DNA of 64,000 nucleotides from Streptomyces sp. TSRI0281 (GCF_001905125.1 NZ_LWLE01000038.1:1-64000); one strand, 5' to 3'. Positions 34,075 to 43,453 are shown, counted from the stretch's first letter. The notes: generated by a model not told the origin, from the sequence alone. Made by a program: numbers and translations.

Positions 34075-34755
34075 CGACGCCCGCCGGGTCCGGACGAGGA
34101 AGTCCTCCACCCGGGCCCGGTCCGGTCCGGCCGGCAGCGGGGAGCGGACGGCCGCCTCGTCGTTCTCCTCGGCCAGCCGGTTCATCCGGCGTTCCACCTC
34201 GGCCCACGGGACCTCACCGCGCTTCACCGCCAGCAACTCCTCGCGCGCGTCACCGACCTCGATCGTCAGCTCGCCCGTACGCAGCAGATCCCGGCCGCTC
34301 GCCAGCAGCCGCAGCAGATGCATCGCGTGCTTCCAGCGCGGTGCGCCGTGCTGCCTGACGTCCGCGTCCAGCTTCCCGCGCTGGCCCCGCGCGTACCGTA
34401 CGAACGTCCCGTGGGCGAGCCGGGACAGGAACGCCCCGCGCAGCGCGAGGAGTTCACGGCCCGTGTCGTCGACCCGCTCCACCAGCGGGGAGTGCAGACA
34501 CTCCAGCACATTCGGGTTGGCCCGCAGCGCCAGCTCGCAGAGCCGTTCCAGTTCCCAGGAGAACTGCTCGTCGGCCGGACCCTCGATGTGCGTCGGCGGC
34601 TTCTCGAAGCGCCAGAACAACGGGGTGGGGGCGACGAAGACCCCCCGCAGGTCCGTGTCGCTGCCGTCCGTGGCAAGCCCGAACGCCCGCGAACCCATCA
34701 CGCACGAGTAGATCGTGTGGTCGCGTACGAGGGTCTCGGCTTCGGCGGTGATCAT
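34057..34755 (-). CDS. RlaP-type nucleotidyltransferase, copy 2
   Basis: 232 residues from MITAEAETLV. SCVMGSRAFGLATDGSDTDLRGVFV is the nucleotidyltransferase motif (Asp33 and Asp35), then FSWELERLCELALRANPNVLECLHSP and LRGAFLSRLAHGTFVRYARGQRGKLDA, matching copy 1 in layout but diverged. The longer frame to 34893 is not used. There is no Shine-Dalgarno; TACCCT (34763-34768 on the minus strand) lies 7 nt before the ATG, so the mRNA is probably leaderless. It converges on copy 1. Role unknown; the family name implies RNA-end chemistry. Confidence 0.85.
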   Translation of the reverse strand: MITAEAETLVRDHTIYSCVMGSRAFGLATDGSDTDLRGVFVAPTPLFWRFEKPPTHIEGPADEQFSWELERLCELALRANPNVLECLHSPLVERVDDTGRELLALRGAFLSRLAHGTFVRYARGQRGKLDADVRQHGAPRWKHAMHLLRLLASGRDLLRTGELTIEVGDAREELLAVKRGEVPWAEVERRMNRLAEENDEAAVRSPLPAGPDRARVEDFLVRTRRASAHGTA

Positions 34756-34883
34756 CTGCGCGAGGGTACGCCAGGGGCAGCCGTCCCGCGCGAAAACCGT
34801 TGCGCGCCGACGGCCTCCGGTGCCACCATCGCCGTCATGACGATGATCCGAAAGGTCCGGCTCACCTCCTCCCGGTGAGCGCG

Positions 34884-37800
34884 ATGAACGCACCCACGCC
34901 CCACAGAGAAGAAGTCACCGTTCTGTACGCCCGGTTCGACCACCTTCCGTACCCGGCCCGTATGCGGGCCATCGCCGAACACACCCGCTCGCTGGACGAC
35001 GAGGGCTACCGCGCCGCCCGCGCCGCCCTGGACACCGCGGACCCCGACGACCGCCGGCTGGCACTGTTCCTGGCCGTCGTCCGCCGCGATCTCGAAACCG
35101 TCGCCCTCGCCCTCGCCGACCCGGTGCTGCGCCCGCGCGCACTGTCCGCGGCGATCCGGCTGCCGGTTCCCGAACAGGCCCTGGAAGCCCTGGCCCTCGG
35201 CCCGTTGCGGGCCGTGCGCCACAACACGTACCGCGTTCTGCGGCTGTCCCGGCGCCGGGACCTCGCCGACCGGATCCTTCCCCGGGTCCGTGAACTGCAC
35301 GGCGACGAGGACGCCGCCCGGCTGCTGCCCGCCTGTACCCCCGACGCGGTCGGACAGTGGCTGCCCCGGCTGTCCGGGGTGCCGCACGGCATCCTGTTCA
35401 CACTCACCCGTACCGCGCCCCGCGCCCTCGCCGCCCACCTCGCCGACCGGGCCCCGTCCGACGGCCGGGACCGGTGGGAGGCTGCCCGGCCGCGCAACGG
35501 CAGCCAGCACCTGGTCAGCCGCCTCACCGCGCGCGACCCGGCCGCCGGAGCGCTGCTCCTGGAGCGTGCCCCGCACCTGGTCACCGGGCCGGCCGCGCTG
35601 GTGCTGCTCAGGGAACCGGCCGCCGTCGCGGCCTCCCTGCGGCGTACCGGAACCGAACGGGTCCCGCTCGCTCCGGGGCCGGTGTCCCGGCGGGTGCGCC
35701 GCGCGCTGGACGCCTGCGGCCCGCAGGACGCCGCCCTGCTCGCGGACGTCCTGCGGGTGGAGCACGACATCGGCGGCCCGACCGACAGCTGGACCACGGC
35801 GGAGCCGCTGCTCGCCCTGCTGCCACCGGCCGAGCGCCGCCGGGTGGTCGAGGCGCGGCTGGACGCGAGCCGGGGACAGTGGACCGGTCTCATCGGCCCC
35901 GTGGCCTCGCTCGATCCCGCCGACCGGACCGAGATCGCCGGACGCCTGCTGAAGGGGCGGGCCGGGCGCAGGGCCTACCCGCGCAGCCGGATCGCCTCCC
36001 TGCTGCCGCCGGCCGAGGCGGAACCGCTGCTGCGGGACCTGAGCGCCGCCCACCGCCCGTGGGAACGGGCCCTGGCCTGGGCGGCCCTGCTGCGCTGCGT
36101 CGGCGGGCAGCGCGATCCGCAGGCGTACGCACGCGTCCTCCTCTCCTGCGAGCGGGCCTGGCACGACCAGGAGGAGGTGCGCCGCACCGCCCTTCTCGCC
36201 GCGGGCGCCGCCCGCGGCCCGCTGCTGGACGCGGCACCCTTCGCCGCGCTGCGGGACGCCGCGACGACCACCGTGCAGTCACGCGACTCCACGGCGCAGA
36301 CGCTCCGGGCAGCCGAGAAGTGGCTGCGGCGCACCGCCCTCCGCGCGGTACGCGCCGGTGACGCCGAACGGGCGGCGGACGTCATCGGGCTGCTCGTCCA
36401 GGTCCTGGACGATCCGCGCGGAAGCGGGGACGTGCGCCCGCTGGACATGGCGGGCGCCGGGGCCCGCGCGGTCTGGGAGCGCTGCGGAACGCCGACGCCC
36501 GCCCACGTCCTGCTGTTCGCGGGCCTGTTCGCGCGGCACCTCGCACAACTTCCCGCACTCGACGGGGCCGTGGGCCGGGCGGCACTCGACGATCCGCACG
36601 GCGAACGGGGCCGGCGGGCCGCCGCGCTCCGGCTCGCCGATCCCGTCACCCGGGAGCGTCGGTGCGCCGAACTCCTCGCCGCCGACGTGTCCTTCGTGGC
36701 CGTGCCCGAAGTGTGGCGGACCCTGTCCCGGCGCCGCACCGACCTCCTCGACGCCGTCATGGGGCCGGACCTGCCGTCGCGCTGGGCACCCCGCCAGGCG
36801 CGCGCCGGACTCGGGCGGTGGCTGCCGCGCCAGCGGGCCCTGCTCGACGCGCAACTGGCCCGGGTGGCGGCGGACGACGACGTACCGCTGCGGGAACGCA
36901 CCGACGCGGCGGCCCTGCTGGGCGACACCGAGGCCCTGTACGCGCTCGTCGCCGGGGCACCGCAGCCCGTGGCGGCCGCCGCCTGCGGGGCACTGGGGGA
37001 GCGGGCGGCCGAGCGCGGAGGGGCCGCCGCGCACCCGCGGACGCTGGACTTCCTGCTCGACCGCGCCGGGACCGGCGGGGTGCGGGGCCGGGCGGCGATG
37101 GCCGGGGCCAGGACCCTTCTCGCCACGGTGCCCGACGAGGAGGCCGTGGCCCGGTTCGCCCGGATGGTCCGGGACACCGACGGGTCCGTCGGCGGCCGGA
37201 AGGCGGCCGTCCGGGGGCTGTCCGCGCTGTCCTCCCCGAACGCCACCGCCGCCCTGCTCGCGGGCTGGGACACACCGGGCCAGCACCGTGACGTCCACGC
37301 CGCGATGGCCGGCCCCCTGACGGCGCGGATGGACGTACCAGGCATCGGGGAGCGGCTCGCCGCACAACTGCATCACCCGGCGGTACGCGAGCGGGTTCTC
37401 GCCGCACGTCCCGACCGGGCCGCGGCCGCCGGGGCCCGGTACCGGTTCCTCGCCCGGACGGTGGCCACCGCGGAGCGGAGCACGGCGGTGCAGGCCGCCC
37501 GTGCGCTCAGGGGTCCCGGCTCCGCCGACGGGCCGGTGCGCGGGACGATGGCGGCCGTGGCGGCCGACCCGGAGCGTCCGCGTGAGGTCCGGGGCGACGC
37601 GCTGGACCTGCTGTGCGAATGGGCCGTCCCCGGCCCGCGCCACGGGGAACTGGTCACCGTGCTCGGCGTACTGGTGGCACAGGCCCGGAGCGACGCCCCC
37701 GAGGAGCGGCGCGCCGCTCTGTGGGTCCTGGGCGAACAGAACGACGCGTACCGCGACCGCCCGGCGGGTGCGCTCGACGCGGTGGCCGACGCGCTGGAGC

Positions 37801-38186
37801 GGGCCGGGCTGGCACACTCCGCGTCCCGTGTGGCGCTGACGGCGGCCCTGACGGCGCTGACGGTCGCGGACGCCTCGCCGGAGCGCTGGGAACGCTGGCT
37901 CGGCCTGGCGGGGGAGCGGCCGGGCCCTCTCGACCAGGTGCGCGACCACCGGCGGACACCGATGAACGCCCAGCCCGTCGGGGCCATCGCGGCGGTGGTG
38001 GAGATGCTGCGCGCACACGGCTCGGTCACGGCCGGGCTCGCCGCCGTGCACCTGGTCGTCAGGGGCGGCGAGTCCACCTCCTGGGCACAGCCGTGGGTGG
38101 ACGGGCTGGACGCGCTGCGCGCGAGCGGGCATCCGGAGGTCGCGGAGGCCGCGCTGCTGGCGGACCTCCGACGCCCGGTCTCCTGA
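34884..38186 (+). CDS. Large HEAT/ARM-like repeat protein
   Basis: 1100 residues, almost entirely helical and built of repeating Ala/Leu/Arg-rich helix pairs such as RRAAALRLADPVTRERRCAELLAA and GDALDLLCEWAVPGPRHGELV. This solenoid pattern resembles HEAT/ARM repeats, which serve as protein or nucleic-acid scaffolds. There is no signal peptide, membrane segment or catalytic motif I recognise. ATG at 34884 is taken; a GTG at 34875 is in frame, neither has a good ribosome site. It diverges from RlaP copy 2 (128 nt), so the two may share a regulatory region. Confidence 0.75.
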   Translation: MNAPTPHREEVTVLYARFDHLPYPARMRAIAEHTRSLDDEGYRAARAALDTADPDDRRLALFLAVVRRDLETVALALADPVLRPRALSAAIRLPVPEQALEALALGPLRAVRHNTYRVLRLSRRRDLADRILPRVRELHGDEDAARLLPACTPDAVGQWLPRLSGVPHGILFTLTRTAPRALAAHLADRAPSDGRDRWEAARPRNGSQHLVSRLTARDPAAGALLLERAPHLVTGPAALVLLREPAAVAASLRRTGTERVPLAPGPVSRRVRRALDACGPQDAALLADVLRVEHDIGGPTDSWTTAEPLLALLPPAERRRVVEARLDASRGQWTGLIGPVASLDPADRTEIAGRLLKGRAGRRAYPRSRIASLLPPAEAEPLLRDLSAAHRPWERALAWAALLRCVGGQRDPQAYARVLLSCERAWHDQEEVRRTALLAAGAARGPLLDAAPFAALRDAATTTVQSRDSTAQTLRAAEKWLRRTALRAVRAGDAERAADVIGLLVQVLDDPRGSGDVRPLDMAGAGARAVWERCGTPTPAHVLLFAGLFARHLAQLPALDGAVGRAALDDPHGERGRRAAALRLADPVTRERRCAELLAADVSFVAVPEVWRTLSRRRTDLLDAVMGPDLPSRWAPRQARAGLGRWLPRQRALLDAQLARVAADDDVPLRERTDAAALLGDTEALYALVAGAPQPVAAAACGALGERAAERGGAAAHPRTLDFLLDRAGTGGVRGRAAMAGARTLLATVPDEEAVARFARMVRDTDGSVGGRKAAVRGLSALSSPNATAALLAGWDTPGQHRDVHAAMAGPLTARMDVPGIGERLAAQLHHPAVRERVLAARPDRAAAAGARYRFLARTVATAERSTAVQAARALRGPGSADGPVRGTMAAVAADPERPREVRGDALDLLCEWAVPGPRHGELVTVLGVLVAQARSDAPEERRAALWVLGEQNDAYRDRPAGALDAVADALERAGLAHSASRVALTAALTALTVADASPERWERWLGLAGERPGPLDQVRDHRRTPMNAQPVGAIAAVVEMLRAHGSVTAGLAAVHLVVRGGESTSWAQPWVDGLDALRASGHPEVAEAALLADLRRPVS

Positions 38187-38194
38187 ACCGCACC

Positions 38195-38263
38195 CCTGAC
38201 CGGCCTCTCCTGTCCCGTACGGCCGGGATCCTGGTCCCGCACGGAGGGGAGAGGCCGGTCAGG
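38195..38263. terminator. Hairpin after the HEAT-like gene
   Basis: Arms cctgaccggcctctcc (38195-38210) and ggagaggccggtcagg (38248-38263) pair perfectly over 16 bp with a structured 37-nt loop. The right arm covers the stop of the minus-strand Rieske remnant (38259), so it can terminate both. Confidence 0.75.
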
Positions 38264-38590
38264 CCAGCCGGATGATCCCGTCGGAGACGGTGATCTTCTG
38301 CGCGGGCAGCGGACGCGGCGCGGGACCGGCCTCCACCGCGGCGTCCGTGATGCTGAATCTGCTCCCGTGGCAGGCGCAGTCGATGGTGCCGTCGGCGACC
38401 GACGAGACGATGCAGCCCGCATGGGTGCAGACGGCCGAGAACGCCTTGAACTCGCCCGCCGCGGGCTGGGTCACCACGACCTTCTGATCCTGGAACACGG
38501 TGCCGTCGGCGACCGGGATGCCGTCGGTCCTGGCCAGCTCCTTCCCGCCGTCGGGCGAGACACCCGGACCGGCACTCGTCGCGCCGCCCG
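38259..38590 (-). pseudogene. 5'-truncated Rieske [2Fe-2S] domain gene
   Basis: The minus strand encodes an intact Rieske domain: CTHAGC and CACHGS hold all four iron ligands, followed by SRFSITDAAVEAGPAPRPLPAQKITV. In frame upstream it continues SGGATSAGPGVSPDGGKELARTDGIPVADGT, the linker that normally follows a Tat or lipoprotein signal. But the signal peptide and start are missing: the frame runs into a stop at 38670-38672 with no start codon or ribosome site. The first possible start is GTG 38498, inside the domain entrance, with no Shine-Dalgarno. Full-length relatives are about 140-150 residues. It is most likely a remnant. Confidence 0.65.
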
Positions 38591-38639
38591 AGGCGGTCCG
38601 ACGAACCGCGCCGCCGCCGTCCCGGTGGCACGGGGGAGG

Positions 38640-38827
38640 AAGCGACCGCGAGCGCCGTCGCCGGACTCTTCACCGGGGTCCTGGCCGACTGGGTGCACGG
38701 GCGGATCACCGCGACGCCCGAGCGGCTCGCGGCACGGATCCGGCACCTGCTCCTCGCCGTCCACGCCACCGCCGTGTCTCACGGACAGAGCACCGTGACC
38801 GAGGGCGGCCGGACCCCTCTAGGCTGA
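38640..38827 (+). pseudogene. Probable 3' fragment of a TetR-family regulator
   Basis: In the + frame ending at TGA 38825-38827 the sequence reads ASAVAGLFTGVLADWVHGRI, then TATPERLAARIRHLLLAVHA. This is the usual C-terminal helix pair of TetR/AcrR regulators in this genus (LFxGVLADWxHG…ATPERLA…LLLAVHA). No helix-turn-helix precedes it; the frame has no start codon upstream. It abuts the 5' end of the Rieske remnant on the opposite strand. Identification rests on pattern recognition of about 45 residues only. Confidence 0.45.
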
Positions 38828-38955
38828 AAGACACAGGAGGGAACGGCGCGACGCGAAGAGCGCGGGCGCCGGGCCCCCGAAGGCGCTGAGGCACGTGGGA
38901 CGCCGAGGTGCCGAGGTGCCCGGAAACGATGAATCGAAGAGGCGAGGAGTACGAC

Positions 38956-39318
38956 GTGGCGGTACGAGCGGTCCGTGGAGCCGTCCAGCTGGAACAGGAC
39001 GAGGCCGGACACATGGACGAGCAGGTCGGTGCCCTGCTCACCGCCGTCCTGGAGCGCAACAACCTGGTCTCCGACGACCTGATCAGCATCTGGTTCACCG
39101 CCACCCCGGATCTGCACAGCGACTTCCCGGCCGCCGCGGCCCGCGGCCTCGGCATCGTCGACGTCCCGCTGATCTGCGCCCAGGAGCTGGACATCAAGGG
39201 GGCCATGCCCCGTGTCGTACGGATACTCGCCCATGTCGAGACCCCGCTTCCCCGGGCCGGGATCCAGCATGTCTACCTCGGCGCCACCGCCACCCTGCGC
39301 AAGGACATCGCCCAGTGA
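38956..39318 (+). CDS. aroH: Chorismate mutase, AroH type
   Basis: 120 residues, the usual length of the monofunctional AroH fold. RAVRGAVQLEQDEAGHM, the LISIWFTATPDLHSDFPAAAARGLG segment and MPRVVRILAHVE with the active-site arginines are recognisable. It rearranges chorismate to prephenate. GTG start at 38956 behind cgaggag. Its TGA overlaps the tyrA GTG (GTGA), so the two consecutive steps to tyrosine are made together. Confidence 0.95.
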   Translation: MAVRAVRGAVQLEQDEAGHMDEQVGALLTAVLERNNLVSDDLISIWFTATPDLHSDFPAAAARGLGIVDVPLICAQELDIKGAMPRVVRILAHVETPLPRAGIQHVYLGATATLRKDIAQ

Positions 39319-40400
39319 GAACGGCCCTCGTCATCGGAACGGGACTGGTCGGCACCTCCGCCGCCCTCGCCCTCGCCGGGCGCGGCATCCATGTCCACCT
39401 CGTCGACCACGACCCCTCGTCGGCCCGTACCGCGGCGGCACTCGGCGCCGGCACGGACGAGGCGCCCGAGGGCCGCGTCGACCTGGCGATCGTCGCCGTA
39501 CCGCCCGCCCACACCGCATCCGTGCTGGCCACCGCCATGCGCGAGGGGGTGGCCCGGGGCTACCTGGACGTCGCGAGCGTCAAGGGCGGCCCGCGCCGCG
39601 AGCTGGAAGCCCTCGGTATCGACCTCACCCCCTACATCGGTACGCACCCGATGTCGGGCAAGGAACGTTCGGGCCCCCTCGCCGGCACCGCCGACCTCTT
39701 CGAGGGCCGCCCCTGGGTCCTCACCCCGACCCGGGACACCGACACCGAGGTCCTCAACCTCGCTCTGGAACTGGTCGCCCTGTGCCGCGCCGTCCCGGTC
39801 GTCATGGACGCCGACGCCCACGACCGTGCCGTCGCCCTCGTCTCCCACACCCCGCAGCTGATCTCCTCGATGGTCGCCGCCCGCCTGGAGGAGGCCGACG
39901 AGACGGCCGTACGCCTCTGCGGGCAGGGCATCAGGGACGTCACCCGCATCGCCGCCTCCGACCCCCGGATGTGGGTGGAGATCCTCTCCGCGAACCCCGG
40001 CCCGGTCGCCGATGTGCTGACCGGAGTCGCCGCCGACCTGGAGGAGACGGTACGGGCACTGCGCGGCCTCCAGTCCGCCGACGAGGACGAGCGCCGCGCG
40101 GGCACCGACGGCATCGAGGACGTCCTGCGCCGCGGCAACGCGGGCCGGGTCCGGGTGCCCGGCAAGCACGGCGCGGCCCCCGCGTCGTACGAGACCGTGG
40201 CCGTGCTGATCGGCGACCGGCCGGGCGAGCTGGCCCGGATCTTCGCCGACGCGGGACGTGCCGGGGTCAATATCGAGGACGTCCGCATCGAGCACGCCAC
40301 CGGCCAGCAGGCGGGCCTGGTCCAGCTGATGGTCGAGCCGAGCGCGGCGGCCCCGCTCGCCGTGGCGCTCCAGGAGCGGGGCTGGTCCCTGCGCCCGTGA
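39315..40400 (+). CDS. tyrA: Prephenate dehydrogenase
   Basis: 361 residues. An N-terminal NAD(P)-binding fold (VIGTGLVGTSAALALAGRG), the prephenate site GTHPMSGKERSGPLAG and the HDRAVALVSHTPQLIS helix are clear. The C-terminal ~75 residues (YETVAVLIGDRPGELARIFADAGRAGVNIEDVRI) form an ACT domain, which suggests feedback by an amino acid, probably tyrosine. It converts prephenate to 4-hydroxyphenylpyruvate. It starts in overlap with aroH. Confidence 0.95.
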   Translation: MRTALVIGTGLVGTSAALALAGRGIHVHLVDHDPSSARTAAALGAGTDEAPEGRVDLAIVAVPPAHTASVLATAMREGVARGYLDVASVKGGPRRELEALGIDLTPYIGTHPMSGKERSGPLAGTADLFEGRPWVLTPTRDTDTEVLNLALELVALCRAVPVVMDADAHDRAVALVSHTPQLISSMVAARLEEADETAVRLCGQGIRDVTRIAASDPRMWVEILSANPGPVADVLTGVAADLEETVRALRGLQSADEDERRAGTDGIEDVLRRGNAGRVRVPGKHGAAPASYETVAVLIGDRPGELARIFADAGRAGVNIEDVRIEHATGQQAGLVQLMVEPSAAAPLAVALQERGWSLRP

Positions 40401-40512
40401 GCGGGCCCGCCACCACGGGTACAAGGCTCCGCCCGGCACTCGGTAACCTGGTGCGTGGCCCTCTTGCGGCCCGTTCGCCCTCACCCCGTGCACCAGGAAG
40501 GTGTCCACCACC

Positions 40513-41196
40513 GTGGAAACCGTAAGCGCCTCAGTGATCGTCGCTATTGACGGGCCCTCCGGCACCGGCAAGTCGAGCACGTCCAAGGCCGTCGCCGCCC
40601 AGCTCGGCCTGAGCTACCTGGACACCGGCGCCCAGTACCGGGCGATCACCTGGTGGATGCTGAACAACGGCATCGACGTACAGAACGCGGCGGAGGTGGC
40701 GACCGCCGCCGCCAAGCCGGTCATCGTCTCCGGAACGGACCCGGCCGCCCCGACGATCACCGTCGACGGCGAGGACGCCGCGGGCCCGATCCGCACCCAG
40801 GAGGTCACCTCCAAGGTCAGCGCCGTCAGCGCCGTCCCCGAGGTGCGCAGCCGGATCACCGGGCTCCAGCGCGCCATCGCGGCGGGCGCCGAGAACGGCA
40901 TCGTGGTCGAGGGCCGCGACATCGGCACCACCGTGCTCCCCGACGCCGACCTCAAGATCTTCCTCACCGCGTCCCCGGAGGCACGGGCCGCCCGCCGCAG
41001 CGGCGAGGTCAAGGGCTCCGACCTCGCCGCCACGAAGGAGGCGCTGATCCAGCGGGACGCCGCCGACTCCGGCCGCAAGACCTCCCCGCTGGCCAAGGCG
41101 GACGACGCCGTCGAGGTCGACACCACCGAGCTGACCCTTCAGCAGGTCATCGAGTGCGTCGTCACCCTCGTCGGGGAGAAGCGGGCCGAGAGGTGA
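40513..41196 (+). CDS. cmk: Cytidylate kinase
   Basis: 227 residues. P-loop DGPSGTGKSSTSKAVA at residues 13-28 is followed by LSYLDTGAQYRAITWW and VVEGRDIGTTVLPDADLKIFLTASPEARA. It phosphorylates CMP/dCMP with ATP. The frame opens at GTG 40501, but aggaag ends at 40500, which gives proper spacing only to the GTG at 40513; that is the start used here. It overlaps the acyltransferase start by 4 nt. Confidence 0.95.
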   Translation: METVSASVIVAIDGPSGTGKSSTSKAVAAQLGLSYLDTGAQYRAITWWMLNNGIDVQNAAEVATAAAKPVIVSGTDPAAPTITVDGEDAAGPIRTQEVTSKVSAVSAVPEVRSRITGLQRAIAAGAENGIVVEGRDIGTTVLPDADLKIFLTASPEARAARRSGEVKGSDLAATKEALIQRDAADSGRKTSPLAKADDAVEVDTTELTLQQVIECVVTLVGEKRAER

Positions 41197-41849
41197 CCGA
41201 GGCCACGGGGGCGCCCACGCTGCGCGGAGCGGCCGTCGGGCGGGGCATCGGGATCGGGCTGATGTACGGGCTCTTCAGGCCCCGGGTGCTGGGAGCGTGG
41301 CGGGTGCCCGCCTCCGGACCCGTCATACTCGCGGTGAACCACTCCCACAACATCGACGGACCGATGCTGATGGGCACCGCGCCCCGGCCGGTGCACTTCC
41401 TGATCAAGAAGGAGGCGTTCGTCGGCCCCCTCGACCCGTTCCTGCGCGGAATCGGTCAGCTGAAGGTGGACCGTACGACCGTCGACCGCACGGCCATCAC
41501 CCACGCCCTCGGCGTGCTGGGGAACGGCGGAGCCCTGGGGATCTTCCCGGAGGGCACCCGGGGCGAGGGAGATTTCGCCTCGCTGCGTGCCGGACTCGCG
41601 TACTTCGCGGTACGCGGCGGTGCGCCGATCGTCCCGGTGGCCGTCCTGGGAAGCACGGAGCGCCGCGGACGGTTGATACGGGGGCTGCCTCCGCTGCGCA
41701 GCCGGGTCGATGTCGTCTTCGGCGATGCCTTCGACGCGAGCGACGGGAGTGGGCGGCGGACGCGCAAGGCGCTGGACGAGGCGACCCTGCGGATCCAGGG
41801 GAAGCTGACCGCCCACCTGGAAAGTGCCAGGCGCCTCACCGGGCGTTAG
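41193..41849 (+). CDS. 1-acyl-sn-glycerol-3-phosphate acyltransferase family
   Basis: 218 residues. The HX4D catalytic motif is in VNHSHNIDGP, and FPEGTRGEGDFASLRAGLAYFA is the lysophosphatidate-binding block. Members make phosphatidic acid at the membrane. Only one weak hydrophobic segment (PVILAVNHSH region) is visible, so membrane attachment is probably peripheral. GTG start overlaps the cmk stop. The cmk-acyltransferase-der order is common in actinobacteria. Confidence 0.92.
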   Translation: MTEATGAPTLRGAAVGRGIGIGLMYGLFRPRVLGAWRVPASGPVILAVNHSHNIDGPMLMGTAPRPVHFLIKKEAFVGPLDPFLRGIGQLKVDRTTVDRTAITHALGVLGNGGALGIFPEGTRGEGDFASLRAGLAYFAVRGGAPIVPVAVLGSTERRGRLIRGLPPLRSRVDVVFGDAFDASDGSGRRTRKALDEATLRIQGKLTAHLESARRLTGR

Positions 41850-41917
41850 GCGAGACTTGAGTAGTGGACCGCGCCGACCGCGGTCCATCGATGATGATGC
41901 AAAGAGGAACGGACTTC

Positions 41918-43390
41918 ATGAACGACCAGATTCACTCCGACGGCTCGGACCACGAGCACGGAGCACTTGGCGATGCCGAGTTCGCGGAGTTCATGGAGCT
42001 CGCCGCGCAGGAAGGCTTCGACCTCGAAGAGGTCGAGGGTGCCCTCGACGAGGCCGGTCACGGCCCGCTTCCCGTGCTCGCCGTCGTCGGCCGCCCCAAT
42101 GTCGGCAAGTCGACCCTGGTGAACCGGATCATCGGCCGCCGTGAGGCCGTCGTCCAGGACAAGCCCGGGGTGACCCGCGACCGCGTCAGCTACGAGGCCG
42201 AATGGGCCGGACGCCGCTTCAAGGTCGTCGACACCGGCGGCTGGGAGCAGGACGTGCTGGGCCTCGACGCCTCCGTCGCCGCCCAGGCCGAGTACGCCAT
42301 CGAGACGGCCGACGCGGTCGTCTTCGTCGTCGACTCGACCGTCGGCGCGACCGACACCGACGAGGCCGTGGTCAAGCTGCTGCGCCGGGCCGGTAAGCCC
42401 GTCGTGCTGTGTGCCAACAAGGTCGACGGCCAGAGCGGCGAGGCGGACGCCACCGCCCTGTGGTCGCTGGGCCTCGGCGAGCCGTACCCGGTCTCCTCCC
42501 TGCACGGCCGCGGCACCGGCGACATGCTGGACGCCGTCCTCGAAGCCCTGCCCGAGGCCCCGGCCCAGCGCTTCGGCGACGGGACCCTCGGCGGCCCGCG
42601 CCGGATCGCCCTGATCGGCCGTCCGAACGTCGGCAAGTCCTCCCTCCTGAACAAGGTCGCGGGCGAGGACCGGGTCGTCGTCAACGAGCAGGCGGGCACC
42701 ACGCGGGACCCGGTCGACGAGCTGATCAAGCTCGGCGGCATCACCTGGAAGTTCATCGACACCGCCGGTATCCGCCGCCGTGTCCACCTCCAGGAAGGCG
42801 CGGACTACTACGCCTCGCTGCGCACCGCGGCCGCCGTGGAGAAGGCCGAGGTCGCCGTCGTCCTGATCGACTCCAGCGAGTCCATCAGCGTCCAGGACCA
42901 GCGCATCATCACCATGGCGGTGGAGGCCGGGCGTGCCCTGGTCGTCGCGTTCAACAAGTGGGACACCCTCGACGAGGAGCGCCGCTACTACCTGGAGCGC
43001 GAGATCGAGACGGAGCTCGCGCAGGTCGCCTGGGCCCCGCGGGTCAATGTCTCGGCCGTCACCGGCCGTCACATGGAGAAGCTCGTCCCGGCGATCGAGA
43101 CGGCGATCAAGGGCTGGGAGACCCGTATCCCCACCGGCCGGCTGAACGCCTTCCTCGGTGAGATCGTCGCCTCCCACCCGCACCCGGTGCGCGGCGGCAA
43201 GCAGCCCCGCATCCTCTTCGGCACGCAGGCGGGCACCAAGCCGCCGCGCTTCGTCCTCTTCGCCTCGGGCTTCCTGGAGCACGGCTACCGCCGCTTCGTC
43301 GAGCGTCGGCTGCGTGAGGAGTTCGGCTTCGAGGGGACCCCGATCCACATCTCGGTCCGGGTCCGCGAGAAGCGCGGCCGCAACAAGTAG
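41918..43390 (+). CDS. der: Ribosome-assembly GTPase Der (EngA)
   Basis: 490 residues. Two G domains in tandem: first with GRPNVGKSTLVNRI, DTGGWEQD and NKVD; second with GRPNVGKSSLLNK, DTAGIRRR and NKWD. A C-terminal KH-like domain follows (…RGGKQPRILFGTQAGTKPPRFVLFASGFL…). It works in 50S maturation. A ~45-residue acidic N-terminal extension (…EHGALGDAEFAEFMELAAQEGFDLEEVEGALDEAG…) is typical of actinobacteria. Start ATG 41918 with gagga upstream. Followed by a strong terminator. Confidence 0.96.
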   Translation: MNDQIHSDGSDHEHGALGDAEFAEFMELAAQEGFDLEEVEGALDEAGHGPLPVLAVVGRPNVGKSTLVNRIIGRREAVVQDKPGVTRDRVSYEAEWAGRRFKVVDTGGWEQDVLGLDASVAAQAEYAIETADAVVFVVDSTVGATDTDEAVVKLLRRAGKPVVLCANKVDGQSGEADATALWSLGLGEPYPVSSLHGRGTGDMLDAVLEALPEAPAQRFGDGTLGGPRRIALIGRPNVGKSSLLNKVAGEDRVVVNEQAGTTRDPVDELIKLGGITWKFIDTAGIRRRVHLQEGADYYASLRTAAAVEKAEVAVVLIDSSESISVQDQRIITMAVEAGRALVVAFNKWDTLDEERRYYLEREIETELAQVAWAPRVNVSAVTGRHMEKLVPAIETAIKGWETRIPTGRLNAFLGEIVASHPHPVRGGKQPRILFGTQAGTKPPRFVLFASGFLEHGYRRFVERRLREEFGFEGTPIHISVRVREKRGRNK

Positions 43391-43405
43391 CACGGGGCAG
43401 GGCAC

Positions 43406-43453
43406 GAAGAAGCCCCGGACCGCTCGCTTCGGCGAACGGTCCGGGGCTTCTTC
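43406..43453 (+). terminator. Terminator after der
   Basis: Arms 43406-43422 and 43437-43453 form a perfect 17-bp stem; inside, tcgc/gcga with ttcg adds a second short stem. It lies 16 nt after the der stop. Confidence 0.9.
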
